A DNA stretch of 64,000 bases, from positions 11,910,001 to 11,974,000 of the forward strand of contig JAJKFL010000004.1 in assembly GCA_021186555.1 (NCBI GenBank). The letters run 5' to 3'. The notes below the pieces were generated by a model. It was not told where the DNA came from. It saw only the letters and a list, made by a program, of their open reading frames with translations, and did no database searches. Position 1 is the first letter of the stretch, and each line of letters begins with the position of its first letter. Shown one piece after another: positions 52,561 through 62,940 of this stretch. The position numbers and the translations under genes were made by a program. This DNA is from Reticulitermes speratus (Eukaryota; Arthropoda; Insecta; Blattodea; Rhinotermitidae).

Positions 52561-53710
52561 ACAGGTTACAAGAAAACACATCGGTTAATGGCACCAAATG
52601 TTGGAATCCTCTGTCAGCTGTTTCCTTCACGGTGCGTAACTACACAGCCGGACATCTATCGCCAGTAAATAACTGTGTGCCAATAACTACTGCGGCATTT
52701 TGTACTTTCACATAATACGAGAACTTGGGGCATATTTCGCCCGAATGGTTTTAACTTGTTCCGTCAGATGGCACTGAAATACACAGAACGTATCGTTACT
52801 CGTAATTCTTCTGATAAAGTTCCGCGGTGTTTGTTTCACAGGGTGTTCAAAAATATAAACAATGTTGCGGTGAACAGTTAATCACTGAAATGCTTTATTT
52901 GACGTATTTTATACCCGACCGTACGGTGTCATAACCAAAGGAACCACGATAATAATCTTAACGCCATTAAAAGCCTCAAACTGCATACAGCAATCAACTT
53001 TTCAATTAACTGAGATAATGATTATGCAGTGCCTTTGCATTTTATGCGAGGAACGCGTTCCTGAAGGCCTCGCGTAATTCAAGACTAATTTTCCCATAGG
53101 AGTAAATGTAAAGTAGGGGGGACGCGTTCTAGAAGACGCGGAAGATGCAGCAGGAGCCTAATTAGGATACGCTATCTCCCCACTTGATGTTGAAGGCAGG
53201 TATAAAGATTTTGTTTTTAATTTTTGGATTCACATTATTAAAAAATTTTCCGCATAAAGCGATGATTAATATTTGTATATCGCACTATTTTCAATTTCCA
53301 TAAAATGCGTCCTGAATGCTCCATAATATATCAGGAAATTAATTTTATCACAAAATGTTTAATAAACCGTATTTAGGCCTGCGTGGTCGCCAGGTGCCTG
53401 CAGTAACCACGTGTTACATATATATAGCATAAAGGACCACTTAGCACAACAATTATCAGCAGTTTCTCATTTACAGACCGCAAAACAGCAGTTGATTTTT
53501 CGATAACCGATAACCTGCCTTAAACTGTACGATACGAACTGGTCTAGAAATATAATTAATACCAATGCATTAAAATATATTTCATTATAATAAAAAATAA
53601 ATTTTACAAGTGGGGAAAAATTAAAACCAACATAATGTACCGTTTTATACGAAGACACGGCTTGTGAATTTGAAACTTCACTCTGCAACTGTATTTTATA
53701 CTTTATCATA
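52561..53710. other. Unannotated sequence with possible TIR remnants
   Basis: CAGGGTGTTCAAAAATATAA (52849) looks like a solo DNA-transposon end. GCGAGGAACGCGTTCCTGAA (about 53045) and GGACGCGTTCTAGAAG (53118) may be remnants of another TIR element. No gene. Confidence 0.4.
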
Positions 53711-53714
53711 TACA

Positions 53715-53905
53715 GGGTGATTCAGTAGGAAAGGTGAATATTTCGGGAGGTGATAGTATCTGTCATTGTAAAAGAAAAAGTTTTATTATACTGTTTGGAA
53801 ACTCTTTGAAAATGGCCTACGCCTCCTACATGTTTCGGCCCAGCTGGGCCATTATGAAGGGGTTTGCGAACAGTGCAATGAAAGATGTATAAAAAAAGGT
53901 AACAG
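53715..53905 (-). repeat. Hairpin-core element
   Basis: On the minus strand at 53823-53862: CTTCATAATGGCCC, AGC, TGGGCCGAAACATGTAGG. The stem GGCCC/GGGCC is perfect. The left flank CAGGGTGATTCAGTAGGAAA (53714) looks like a DNA-transposon end next to it. Confidence 0.55.
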
Positions 53906-54700
53906 TGCATATGTCAATAAACTGCTATAAATATATAAAAGTAATCTGTAAAAGTGACCAGTGATTGAATAAAACACCTATTATCTATAAGTTCCAAAAT
54001 CAGATTTGCTTTAAACCAGTATTTCTATTGCAGAATGGCTGCCTTCTCTAACACGAACGTCAACTTACTGACGCAGCTTTTCTAATATGGCATGTCTTTA
54101 ACATAGAATGTCTGTATAAATTACACCTGCATATACAGTCGTAAGTGTGGAACGTTGAGTCTGAACATCTAAATAAGGGGCACGCAATTTTCCCAAAGAT
54201 ATAGAAACCACCTCAAAATTGCAGGCCGCGCCAGAACTGTAACACAAGCAAGTCCCATACTGAAGACCCACAAATATCAGGCGCCACCGTACATAAATGT
54301 CTCGGGTTTAGAGTCGTGTCGCTTTCCGAAGCTGTTTGCTCCTAGGTAAAGTAACAAACTGTAAATCCGTAACAAAACAAACAGTCCTTTCCTCACGAGT
54401 CTGACTATAAATGTCTCAACTGAACCCGCACAAGTTCGACAGTGAAAAAATGCCACACTGCTCACAGTCCCGTCAGTGAACTATTGAAACAAATGTAATA
54501 ACATTAGTGACAAAAATAGGAAAATGTGCGCTTTAGAATATCACGCTTAATTAACGTCGGAAGATCAAAGGAGTTTGCGAATGCAAAGGCAGGTCTATGT
54601 TAAAGAGTCTGTGAGCCGAGGTACCTGACTATTGTAACACGGCTATATTTACACACGTAATAGACGATAACACTCAACACACAGAAATGCAGAGCAATGG
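53906..54700. other. Unannotated sequence
   Basis: No supported gene or repeat. Confidence 0.4.
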
Positions 54701-54705
54701 TTCCA

Positions 54706-55163
54706 CGGTGTGTTAAGTACAAGTGTACCACAGAACACATCAGGTAACATAATTTACAAAAGAGGTGTGTTAAGTACAAGTGTACCACAGAACACATCAG
54801 GTAACATAATTTACAAAAAAGGTGTGTTAAGTACAAGTGTACCACAGAACACATCAGGTAACATAATTTACAAAAAAGGTGTGTTAAGTACAAGTGTACC
54901 ACAGAACACATCAGGTAACATAATTTATAAAAGAGGTGTGTTAAGTACAAGTGTACCACAGAACACATCAGGTAACATAATTTACAAAAAAGGTGTGTTT
55001 AAGTACAAGTGTACCACAGAACACATCAGGTAACATAATTTACAAAAAAGTGTGTGTTAAGTACAAGTGTACCACAGAACACATCAGGTAACATAATTTA
55101 CAAAAAAAGTGTGTTAAGTACAAGTGTACCATAGAACACATCAGGTAACATAATTTACAAAAA
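54706..55163. repeat. 57-bp tandem array, about eight copies
   Basis: Landmark GTGTTAAGTACAAGTGTACC at 54710 and 54767 gives a 57-bp period. The unit also has ACAGAACACATCAGGTAACA. As 57 is divisible by three, ORFs appear on both strands (19-residue repeats) and these I regard as chance. The array abuts the pogo-like MITE at 55168. Confidence 0.95.
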
Positions 55164-55167
55164 AATA

Positions 55168-55877
55168 CAGTCAAGCCCGGTTATAACGACATCGGTTTAT
55201 GCGACACCTCGTCTATAGCAGTGGTATTCAAACTGGGGTACTTACACTCCTGGGGGTAGGCGAAGATATCTTAGGGGGTAAGTAAAATTAAAAAATATAA
55301 ATATATTATTTCATGATAAACACTGAATAATCAGGGCAGGATTTAGGGTTAGCCACAAGAGACCGGAAGTAAGGACATGCGATTTGGGAGCGCCATTTCT
55401 CTCTCTCCTCCTTTATGCGATTCTTATCTGGGCGGCTAGTTTCATTTTATTCCACATAATGCATATAATTTTGCTTTGCTAAAATACCTTTGTTCCTTTA
55501 TTAATTTTTATATGATAGACAATAATATATCTGTTACTTAATAGCTTGATTCTCCTTTTTCTCATTTAAAACTTACTATTTAATACATTATTTTGGATGT
55601 AATTTATTTAACTTATTTTAGATGTAGGTTATAGACTATGTATAACTTGAATTATTAAACAACAAATTTGGGGGTACAAAGTCGAAGAGAAATTAAATCT
55701 GGGGGTACGCGAACAAAAAAGGTTGAATACCACTGGTCTATAGCGTCAGATATTCTGTGGTACCAATTAATTCCTCACTGCTAACCATAACATTATACTC
55801 CTCGGTTATAAAAACACTCGTTTATAACGACACAAAATATTCAGTCACTTTTATGACGTTATAACCGATTTCAACTG
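55168..55877. mobile_element. Pogo-like MITE interrupted by hAT MITE
   Basis: The ends CAGTCAAGCCCGGTTATAAC and the complement of CAGTTGAAATCGGTTATAAC are flanked by TA (55166-55167 and 55878-55879). Subtracting the hAT insertion and one TSD copy leaves 185 bp, the exact size of the copy at 4338-4522. Confidence 0.88.
55219..55735. mobile_element. hAT-type MITE, 517 bp, nested, with 8-bp TSD
   Basis: Inverted ends CAGTGGTATTCAAACTGGGG and complement (CAGTGGTATTCAACCTTTTT). The direct repeat GTCTATAG lies at 55211-55218 and 55736-55743. Subterminal GGGGGTA motifs occur at both ends. The interior is AT-rich and non-coding. Confidence 0.96.
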
Positions 55878-55885
55878 TATTCCAT

Positions 55886-56747
55886 CGTTGCAGCAGAAGT
55901 TTGAAATATATCCCTTTTTCCTTTCGACCACACACAAGAATTCCTTCGATTGTAGGTGACATTCATAACTGATTGCCACACAGAGCACTTGAGCACGCTG
56001 AAGTGGAAACGTGACGTCGACAGGAGAAGTTGGCAGCAGCTTTAATAATCACAGGACTTTAAAAAAAAGATGATTTCTATAAGATGTAGTCATTACTAAC
56101 AGACAAGGAAATTGTAGTTTTTCAAAAGAATGTTCTCAGTAAAACTGTTTGCTTTATAACATGCTGGAGAGAAACTCGACTGTAAGAACTGTGACAAATA
56201 AGTGTCTTGTTTACTGATGTCATGCTGATGATCCTGAGGGAACTGCCTGCACCGGGGTTAATGGTCGAAAAACTAGAGCGGGATCTGGTATGTTCTGACA
56301 CTTACAAAGAATTAAAACCAAACGAAAGGTAGAAAGAATGAAGAGATTGTAAGAAAAAATAAAGCAGTAAATGTGAAGAAATAAACAGACAAATACACAT
56401 GACGTTTTGTTGGTGACAACGGTGATGTGTGTATCTCGGGTTATACAGCGTTGAGTGTTAGGATGAACAGCGAATGATACATTGGAAGCGGTCGTGGTCT
56501 ATTACAGGAACTACTCTGGCATTTGCCTGGTGTGAATGAAAAAACGGGGTGTGGCTGTGTCGGGGACACGGCCGTGTGTTTAACGTGAATACGTGTATGT
56601 TAACGGGTAATATTTTGTTTCAGCGTATTATATGTATGTCATAATCATTGCTTAACAGTAAGAAGTCCTTCGTATCTGCATGTTTTATTGATGATGGCAA
56701 CATGTTCCTTTAGTCGGGTTCAGGAAACAATTGAAGTAAACAAATCA
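55886..56747. other. Unannotated sequence
   Basis: No repeat recognised. It lies downstream of the minus-strand ORF that ends at 56748. Confidence 0.4.
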
Positions 56748-57299
56748 TTAGTGTGTTATAATTTTATTAATGATAGGTCTGTGATACGAAAAGTACGATA
56801 CAAATGGCATGCAGGATACATCGAGATTACTAAGCAGCGTTAAGTGTTTTCCCGTTGGTGGCTTCAAGGAGCGCAGAAACCATAGACGGTCACACACGTT
56901 ACACTTATGTCCGAAAGGATTGTTGACAAACGTTGTAGTGAAACGTGCACTAGCTGCTGCCGAATGTGTCGTCATATTCGGCGATCGCACACAACCGATG
57001 TCTATACAGCCCGGCGTTGATACACAAGCGATTACATCATCGACTTGCATAGGCCCGGCCGCCCCAGCGTCAGATGTACCTGCGCAGTCGTTGATCCGCT
57101 CGGACGCCCTCATTGTTTTACGTTCCCGGCACCGCCTGACTGTATGATATGGTGTTTTATGGGTATCACTGGATAGCTGTTGAGAAGCGTTTTCCAACCG
57201 TATACGATGTAGATATTTCGAATTGGCTTTTTGACGAGTATAGGCCGACATTGTATTAATTTTTTTTAAATTTTTAACTTTAACACCATATATATTCAC
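56748..57299 (-). CDS. Helitron-type protein, N-terminal fragment
   Basis: A 183-codon minus-strand ORF. A likelier start is the internal ATG at 57251 (MSAYTRQKANSKYLHRIRLE). Two features resemble N-terminal regions of Helitron/PIF1-helicase-type transposon proteins: a basic, Arg-rich stretch (RRCRERKTMRASERIND) and a conserved block FVNNPFGHKCNVCDRLWF with a CxxC pair. The Rep/HUH nuclease and helicase domains are absent, so this is a truncated relic or a short derived gene. After the stop-proximal IINKIITH segment an AATAAA-like motif (about 56762) is embedded in the end of the ORF. The upstream GC-rich block at 57440-57490 could be its promoter. The frame is intact over 550 bp, unlike every other transposon ORF here. 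The function of this fragment is unknown, and the homology call is from memory of the motif. Confidence 0.55.
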   Translation of the reverse strand: MNIYGVKVKNLKKINTMSAYTRQKANSKYLHRIRLENASQQLSSDTHKTPYHTVRRCRERKTMRASERINDCAGTSDAGAAGPMQVDDVIACVSTPGCIDIGCVRSPNMTTHSAAASARFTTTFVNNPFGHKCNVCDRLWFLRSLKPPTGKHLTLLSNLDVSCMPFVSYFSYHRPIINKIITH

Positions 57300-57434
57300 A
57301 ATAAGTAATCCACACTCATGTTTTGTGTACGCAATAGATAAATATTGAGGAGAGCTGTAAATTGAAACTGAAACGAGCGTCGTAGCTTCTCCGAGTCAAA
57401 ATGTATACTAAACCGAAAGTATGTGACGCGACGA

Positions 57435-57495
57435 AACGACCTGAAAATGGCGGCGCCTCCCCCTCCGCCGCGCGCGAGGCGTCACAGTCCCCACT
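57435..57495. promoter_or_regulatory. GC-rich, CpG-dense block
   Basis: Contains AAAATGGCGGCGCCTCCCCC and GCCGCGCGCGAGGCGTCAC in otherwise AT-rich DNA, 140-200 bp upstream of the minus-strand ORF. The GATGGCGG-type context is compatible with a core promoter, but no TATA or initiator is clear. Confidence 0.35.
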
Positions 57496-57499
57496 CAAC

Positions 57500-57900
57500 G
57501 TTATGAATTCTTTGATCCTTTAACTATCGAGTGGTGTAATTACATTTTGGATGTAGATGATAGATATGTAGCTGCAATGCCAAACTGTATCCCCCAATTT
57601 TGTTATCATTAGTTTTCTGAATTGGCTCCCACTACGGAAGCAAATTTAAAGACGTATTCACGTCAAAATCAACAGAAGAATACCCTGTAAAAATAGCCAA
57701 TGACTAGGCCAAGATTCGAACCCGGCATCTCCCGAATATAACCAACAGACAAACAGCAAAAAAGAAGAAGAAACGAAACAGGAAAGGGATATAAAGAAAC
57801 GAATTATAAAGGAAGAGGGCACAGAGGAAGATAACGTACTCTGAATTGAAGTAAAACGCCTCACTTCAGTGTTACTTCAAGATTCAGTTTTGCTGCATTT
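57500..57900. other. Unannotated, with a tRNA-like B box
   Basis: On the minus strand at 57713-57735 GCCGGGTTCGAATCTTGG is a good B box, perhaps from a SINE remnant. The A box is not identifiable. Confidence 0.35.
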
Positions 57901-57907
57901 TATTTTG

Positions 57908-58130
57908 ACATTCAAAACATATCACAAAACATATCACAAAAATACCACAATCATATCACAAACATATCACAAGACATCACAAAACATATCACAAACATAT
58001 CACAAAACATATCACAAAAATACCACAATCATATCACAAAACATCACAAAACATATCACAAACATACCACAAGACATCACAAAACATCACAAACATATCA
58101 CAAGACATCACAAAACATATCACAAAACGA
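57908..58130 (+). repeat. ACATATCACAAA-type tandem repeat
   Basis: Irregular array of ACATATCACAAA, ACATCACAAA and ATACCACAATC modules, with a visible 70-bp-scale duplication (CACAAAAATACCACAATCAT occurs twice). Confidence 0.9.
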
Positions 58131-58480
58131 ATTTAAAAATTGCCATTCGCGTCAAATTACCAGAGAAATTGCACAAAATCTTTATAGTCATTCCGTTACA
58201 AATGACACGCTTTTTGCAAAATGTCCGTGTATTTTTGTATTAGAGTTTAAATAACAGGACTGTGGTCAGGTACAACTCTATGTTGCATGTATATATTGAA
58301 GAACACTGAAAAAAAGCACCTGAAATTTTAATTTTAAAATAGGTATTTTTGTGTCGCCTCCAATCAACATATCCCTAGGGAGAGACGCCACACATAAATG
58401 GCTGAATACATATGCTGTGTGTTAATTATTAAATACTATAGATCCGAAAGTACTAATTATTGACATAACTATAATATTGT
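58131..58480. other. Unannotated sequence
   Basis: No supported feature. Confidence 0.4.
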
Positions 58481-58481
58481 C

Positions 58482-58722
58482 CACATGTACGTGGACTGAT
58501 CATTTAATTCGCGGAATGAACTAAAAAAATTCAATCTTCATCTGACAAATCATCTGACATTTTTCCTTTTCAAAATGCTCACCTTTCAAGTGTATGCGTA
58601 GGGCTACACACTAACGCCTGAGAAAGCGCCCTTATCGACTGGAGCCCGAAGGTCACTCTGTAAACAAAGATAGACAGACATTCCGCGAATTAAATGATCA
58701 ACCCACGTACGTTGTGTGCTAT
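58482..58722. repeat. TIR element, about 240 bp
   Basis: ACGTGGACTGATCATTTAAT and TTCGCGGAATG at 58490-58520 are inverted at 58679-58712 (CATTCCGCGAATTAAATGAT, CAACCCACGTACG). No TSD is obvious. Probably a MITE of unknown superfamily. Confidence 0.75.
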
Positions 58723-59394
58723 TACAAGAACGTACCGTGAGCTTTGTACTATTTTCATAATCATGAGTGTTTACGACCCTGAAAAGTATTCACTTATATA
58801 TCTTTGTAATGAACACGAAGTGTGTACTCTGTCATGTAGAAATTAATTTTTAAATATAAATTACATTAATAGGATTCATTAACAATTAATAACATTTTCG
58901 ATTTCACGCCAGTCCATGTGGTATATGGCGGACAAAGTGACAGTGGGACAGGTTCTTCTCCCAGTATTTTGGTTTTCCCTTGTCAGTATCATTCTACCAA
59001 TGCTCCAAAATCATCTTCATCTTAATACTACTCTTATGAGAAGGACAAGCGGGCGAAACCTAGGAACACTGAAAACAAAGCAATGGTCTATCGGATATCG
59101 AGGAGCAGAAAAGTATACTGAAAACCAAAGACATTGCTCAAATAGCAGTGACTCACAAAACGACGGCCGCTCTTGGCGCCGTCACAGTGAGCCATTCGCG
59201 AACTGAGACACAACACCGTGACGCCACTAGAGACACCTCAATCTTTAGAAACCCCGTCGCGTGCCACAACCACCAAAGTAGTCTTCGCCTTCTCAACACA
59301 CTCCCTCACTTTTCCTTTGAGCGTTACCTAGCTTTGATGTTCGAACCCCAGATGCATCAACTTCACACGTATATGAGGTACGGCTCGTCTATAA
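58723..59394. other. Unannotated sequence
   Basis: Small plus-strand ORFs at 58916-59206 and 59148-59417 have no recognisable domain; the second runs into the hAT MITE. Confidence 0.4.
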
Positions 59395-59706
59395 CAGGGG
59401 TGGCCAAACTTGCTTAACGTAAGAGCCACATACGACAAACTTCAGATGTTTCAGAGCCGCAAGACATGAACAAATATTACAGACACGTTTTTACTGTTAC
59501 ATGGACATTTTGTTACAAAAATCACGAACCTTAAACTTACATTTTACTCCAGTGGACTCTCATAATTATAAAGCTTGAAAATTTTTTATTTACCTTTTAT
59601 ATGAATTGTAATGCAAAAAGGAGCTCAGCCAACATAATTCCGCGAGCTGCACATTATATGTCAAAGAGCCGCACGTGGCTCGGGAGCCGCGGTTTGGCCA
59701 CCCCTG
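59395..59706. mobile_element. hAT-type MITE, 312 bp, with 8-bp TSD
   Basis: Ends CAGGGGTGGCCAAACTTGCT and the complement of CAGGGGTGGCCAAACCGCGG. The direct repeat is GTCTATAA at 59387-59394 and GTCTATAC at 59707-59714, with one mismatch. Subterminal AGAGCC(A/G)CA motifs near both ends are typical of transposase-binding repeats. Non-coding. Confidence 0.95.
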
Positions 59707-59714
59707 GTCTATAC

Positions 59715-60105
59715 CATAAGCACAAAACAGGGGACTTGAGTGTGTTTTGAATTTGTCACACAGCACGGATCACAGACAGGCACCTAAAGACTGCAGGCAA
59801 GCAAGTTATGATGCAGCAGACTGCTGTATTATGGGACGCCATATCGTGTACCGTGTAGTTTGGTCCTGTCAGCGACTTCTTTCTGACGATGCACCACGAC
59901 TTGGAGTCACTGTCACCTGGAATTTATTGAAACCTTCCGCAATGCGCTCTTTCCAAGAATTTTTTTAATTTTACCCTTCCCTTCGGGCAAATCTACTTTC
60001 ATCTGCTTCCTTCCATAATTACATTTCCTTTATGTTACGACTTGCGTATTAATTATATTTACATAAATTTTTATTCAAACCTAATTAATATTGTTTTATT
60101 TAGGG
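59715..60105. other. Unannotated sequence
   Basis: No supported feature. Confidence 0.4.
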
Positions 60106-60368
60106 AGCTGGGATAGCTCAGTCACTATAGTAACTAGACTGCGAGCTAGACGATACGGAGAAATCATTTCTGAATCCAGGCACAGGCTGGAGATTTTTCT
60201 CCTCTCCAAAACGTCCAGACAGGCTCTGGGGCACACCCAGCCTCTTATTTAATAATAACGCAGTTATTTCCCCCGAGGTAAAGCGGCACGGTGTGAACTC
60301 GACCTTTCACCTCCATCTAGCGTTTAAGGTTAAGAATGCCCCATTCCTTCACGGCCTGAAACGGACCT
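60106..60368 (+). mobile_element. SINE-A copy, plus strand, diverged
   Basis: A box GGGATAGCTCAGTCACTATA, B box TTCTGAATCCAGGC (degraded), then AGATTTTTCTCCTCTCCAAA and CACCTCCATCTAGCG. The tail region TTCACGGCCTGAAACGGACC ends it. Confidence 0.87.
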
Positions 60369-60477
60369 CACGTTTTAGCCTTTCTTTTATTTTTTCTTTC
60401 TGACAATTTTCATTCCCATGTTTTCAACCCGACGTTTCGTCTTACACTAAGTATATATTTTATATTATCTTCACCGT

Positions 60478-61030
60478 GCATTTTTTAACAACTCACAAAT
60501 TACACACCAACAAAATGCACTATTTTTTCACTTTTTATTGTTCAACCCCTACATATGTTTCAACCCCTACATATGTTTCAACCCCTACATATGTTTCAAC
60601 CCCTACATATGTTTCAACCCCTACATATGTTTCAACCCCTACATATGTTTCAACCCCTACATATGTTTCAACCCCTACATATGTTTCAACCCCTACATAT
60701 GTTTCAACCCCTACATATGTTTCAACCCCTACATATGTTTCAACCCCTACATATGTTTCAACCCCTACATATGTTTCAACCCCTACATATGTTTCAACCC
60801 CTACATATGTTTCAACCCCTACATATGTTTCAACCCTACATATGTTTCAACCTTACAATCTTGAAACTTGACTATATGTGATACAAAACATAATAGCAGA
60901 CAACAATGGATGCAAAGTAAATGTAGACTATGAGCCTCCTGAAGATGGCCTTGTAAGGGTTGAAACATATGTAGGGGTTGAAAAAAAGTGAAAAAACATA
61001 GTGCATTTCGTTGGTGTGTAATTTGTGACT
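60478..61030. mobile_element. FB-1 copy with a minisatellite in its left arm
   Basis: The left arm starts AAATTACACACCAACAAAAT and the right arm ends with its complement (ATTTCGTTGGTGTGTAATTT). The right arm has the hairpin core: CCTGAAGATGGCC, TTGTAA, GGGTTGAAACATATGTAGG at 60938-60977. The left arm contains the 18-bp array in place of its core. Confidence 0.85.
60545..60852 (+). repeat. 18-bp minisatellite, about 17 copies
   Basis: The unit TTCAACCCCTACATATGT is exactly the arm sequence found once in the right arm as its complement (ACATATGTAGGGGTTGAA). Copies are identical except the last, which lacks one C. All three plus-strand frames are open, giving overlapping repetitive ORFs (TYVSTP, ICFNPY, HMFQPL) that are not genes. 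Confidence 0.97.
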
Positions 61031-62140
61031 AAGTATCCATTTTTAACTTATCACTTTATCGTCACGTTATCATATGCCGTACGCTGATTTGCGTCAACAG
61101 CATTCCTCTCTTCCCACACACAGTCTCGGCCCTTGTAAAGGCCACAAGTTCCAATGCACTCACATCCGATCCGCGCGCCATCTCCAATAACCTTTTTACA
61201 AACGCGTACCTTATCGTCTTCATTCTCAAGCTGGAGGCAGCATGTTGCTTAGTAAAACTGGCACATGTCTAACAAACTACACGGCGTCACATCCCGGAAG
61301 GCAGCAATCTTCACATTGATTGCTGTGAGAGCCTCAAACCTCAGACGCTATCCGTTTTTCAGACTTTGTTTCATGGTGGGGTTTAGACTGCAGACAAAAT
61401 ATGCATAGCAGTCTTAATTTATTTAAAGGCTAATTACAACTGTAGTGTACAGTCGCGTGTACAAGTAATTACAACATGCCTTCGTGTTATACATCTTCCG
61501 TGCAATAGATAACGTAAGGATATATTTACTTCCCACTAATTACACACATTGTCGTTAAGATGAATATTGTTACTTCCGCCACATGTTTCGGCTGATAATC
61601 ATAGCAATCCTCAGGGAGACTATTGACACAAAGCAGCAGTTGTTAAATTATATCTTCGTTAATTTTACTTGGTCAATGGCACATTACAAAATTTAATGAT
61701 TATAATAACAATATTTGATATTCGACAACTACTAAAATTAAATTAGAATTACATGATATTAGTATGAGTTTCTAATTATATTTATTTGCATACAAACATC
61801 TGAAATTAAATGCATCTCTGTAAACTTAATTGGACCATAAATCCAGTATAGGACAGATGGTGGATGCTGGATCAAAGCAAACTCTTGCTTTAAATGTTTG
61901 AATGCAAAGAAATATGCATAGAAACTCAAACACACATTAACAATTTTAACTTAACTTTAGTAATTTCTAATATCAAATATTAATATTTTAAACATTCTAT
62001 TTTACAATATACCATTTACCAAATAAATCGACAACGATACGTTTTAGCATCAAATGCTCATTTGTGTCAAAAATTTCCAACATTATTATTATTATTATTA
62101 TTAAATATTAATCAACAGATATGCAATTAGTTAGGAAAAG
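61031..62140. other. Mostly unannotated; two weak hairpin-core relatives
   Basis: At 61583-61618 the minus strand reads CCCTGAGGATTGCT, then AGCCGAAACATGTGG, with a GCT/AGC stem. Near 61225-61310 AAGCTGGAGGCAGCATGTTG and AACTACACGGCGTCACATCC recall the GTTTCG family outer arm. An ATT microsatellite lies at 62080-62103. Confidence 0.45.
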
Positions 62141-62142
62141 GT

Positions 62143-62240
62143 AAAGGTTTCCCGTAACAAGTCACAGAGACTTAGAGGGGGGATGGAATGTTGGACTTCC
62201 GTCTTTACTTTGACATTCGGCAGACGAGGAAATGCAAAGT
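62143..62240 (-). mobile_element. SINE-A tail half, split copy
   Basis: AAAAGGTAAAGGTTTCCCGT .. AGAGGGGGGATGGAATG and the following degenerate stretch form the 3' part of SINE-A on the minus strand. The complementary head half is at 62783-62940, displaced by about 540 bp. Confidence 0.65.
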
Positions 62241-62782
62241 ACTTAAAAAAAACACGACACAATTGCACTACAGTCATTAATTGACATCTCAATTATTACA
62301 ATTTTTGAGACACATGTTGCTGTTTCTGGGATGTTGGTTGAAATATTAAATAATGAATAAAATAGCTGTAAGCTATTCCTGGTTTTCGTGTTGTTCTGAC
62401 GTAGCAGACTGGAGGTAACACTGGAATGTTGACTGTGTTTGTATGTCTTGTTTTGATTACCAATCCAGATTTCTGTTCATGTTTTGTAGGCGAGGATACA
62501 ATATATTGACGTCAGGCTGGTATCGGCCTTCGTATGTGTCAGTCCTGGCAGAAGCAACTGAGATTTGAATTAATGATTATAACGCAGTTATATATATATA
62601 ACACTTTCACGTGTTTCAAAGTATTTTTACCTTGAAGATGACCCTTTGTGGTTGAAACATGTTGCAGAAATAAATAATATACACAATATAGTTGTGTTGA
62701 TGGATCAATGCCTTCATTTTGAAGTAACACAACGCGACGATAAACTTAAAAAAATAAGTTAGGACAGCAGAGTTATCAGCTG
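62241..62782. mobile_element. Insertion within SINE-A, with hairpin core
   Basis: Lies between the two halves of one SINE. The similar text ACTTAAAAAAA appears at about 62243 and 62745 and may be a TSD. The core at 62632-62662 reads CCTTGAAGATGACC, CTTTGT, GGTTGAAACATGTTG. No ORF has a domain. Confidence 0.5.
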
Positions 62783-62940
62783 CACGCGCCGGCCGCACTT
62801 TACCCCCAAGGGAATTCTTCGGTACTCATTTCTGTTACAGGCTGAGTGGACCCCAGGGCTACTGAATGCGGACAGAAGGAATATATCACTTTAAAAACTC
62901 CAAGGACCCTAGCCGAGAATCGAACCCGTAACCTCCCGTA
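62783..62940 (-). mobile_element. SINE-A head half, split copy
   Basis: GCGCCGGCCGCACTTTACCC .. GAGTGGACCCCAGGGCTACT .. GAGAATCGAACCCGTAACCT (complement of B box). The A box end is degraded. Confidence 0.75.

Noticed and set aside
52849..52868. Complete DNA transposon starting CAGGGTGTTCAAAAAT
   Set aside because: No matching inverted end or TSD could be found downstream, so only a possible solo end is noted.
60476..60881. Three overlapping ORFs of 108-131 codons
   Set aside because: All three frames of the 18-bp minisatellite are open, which is a property of the repeat and not evidence of coding.
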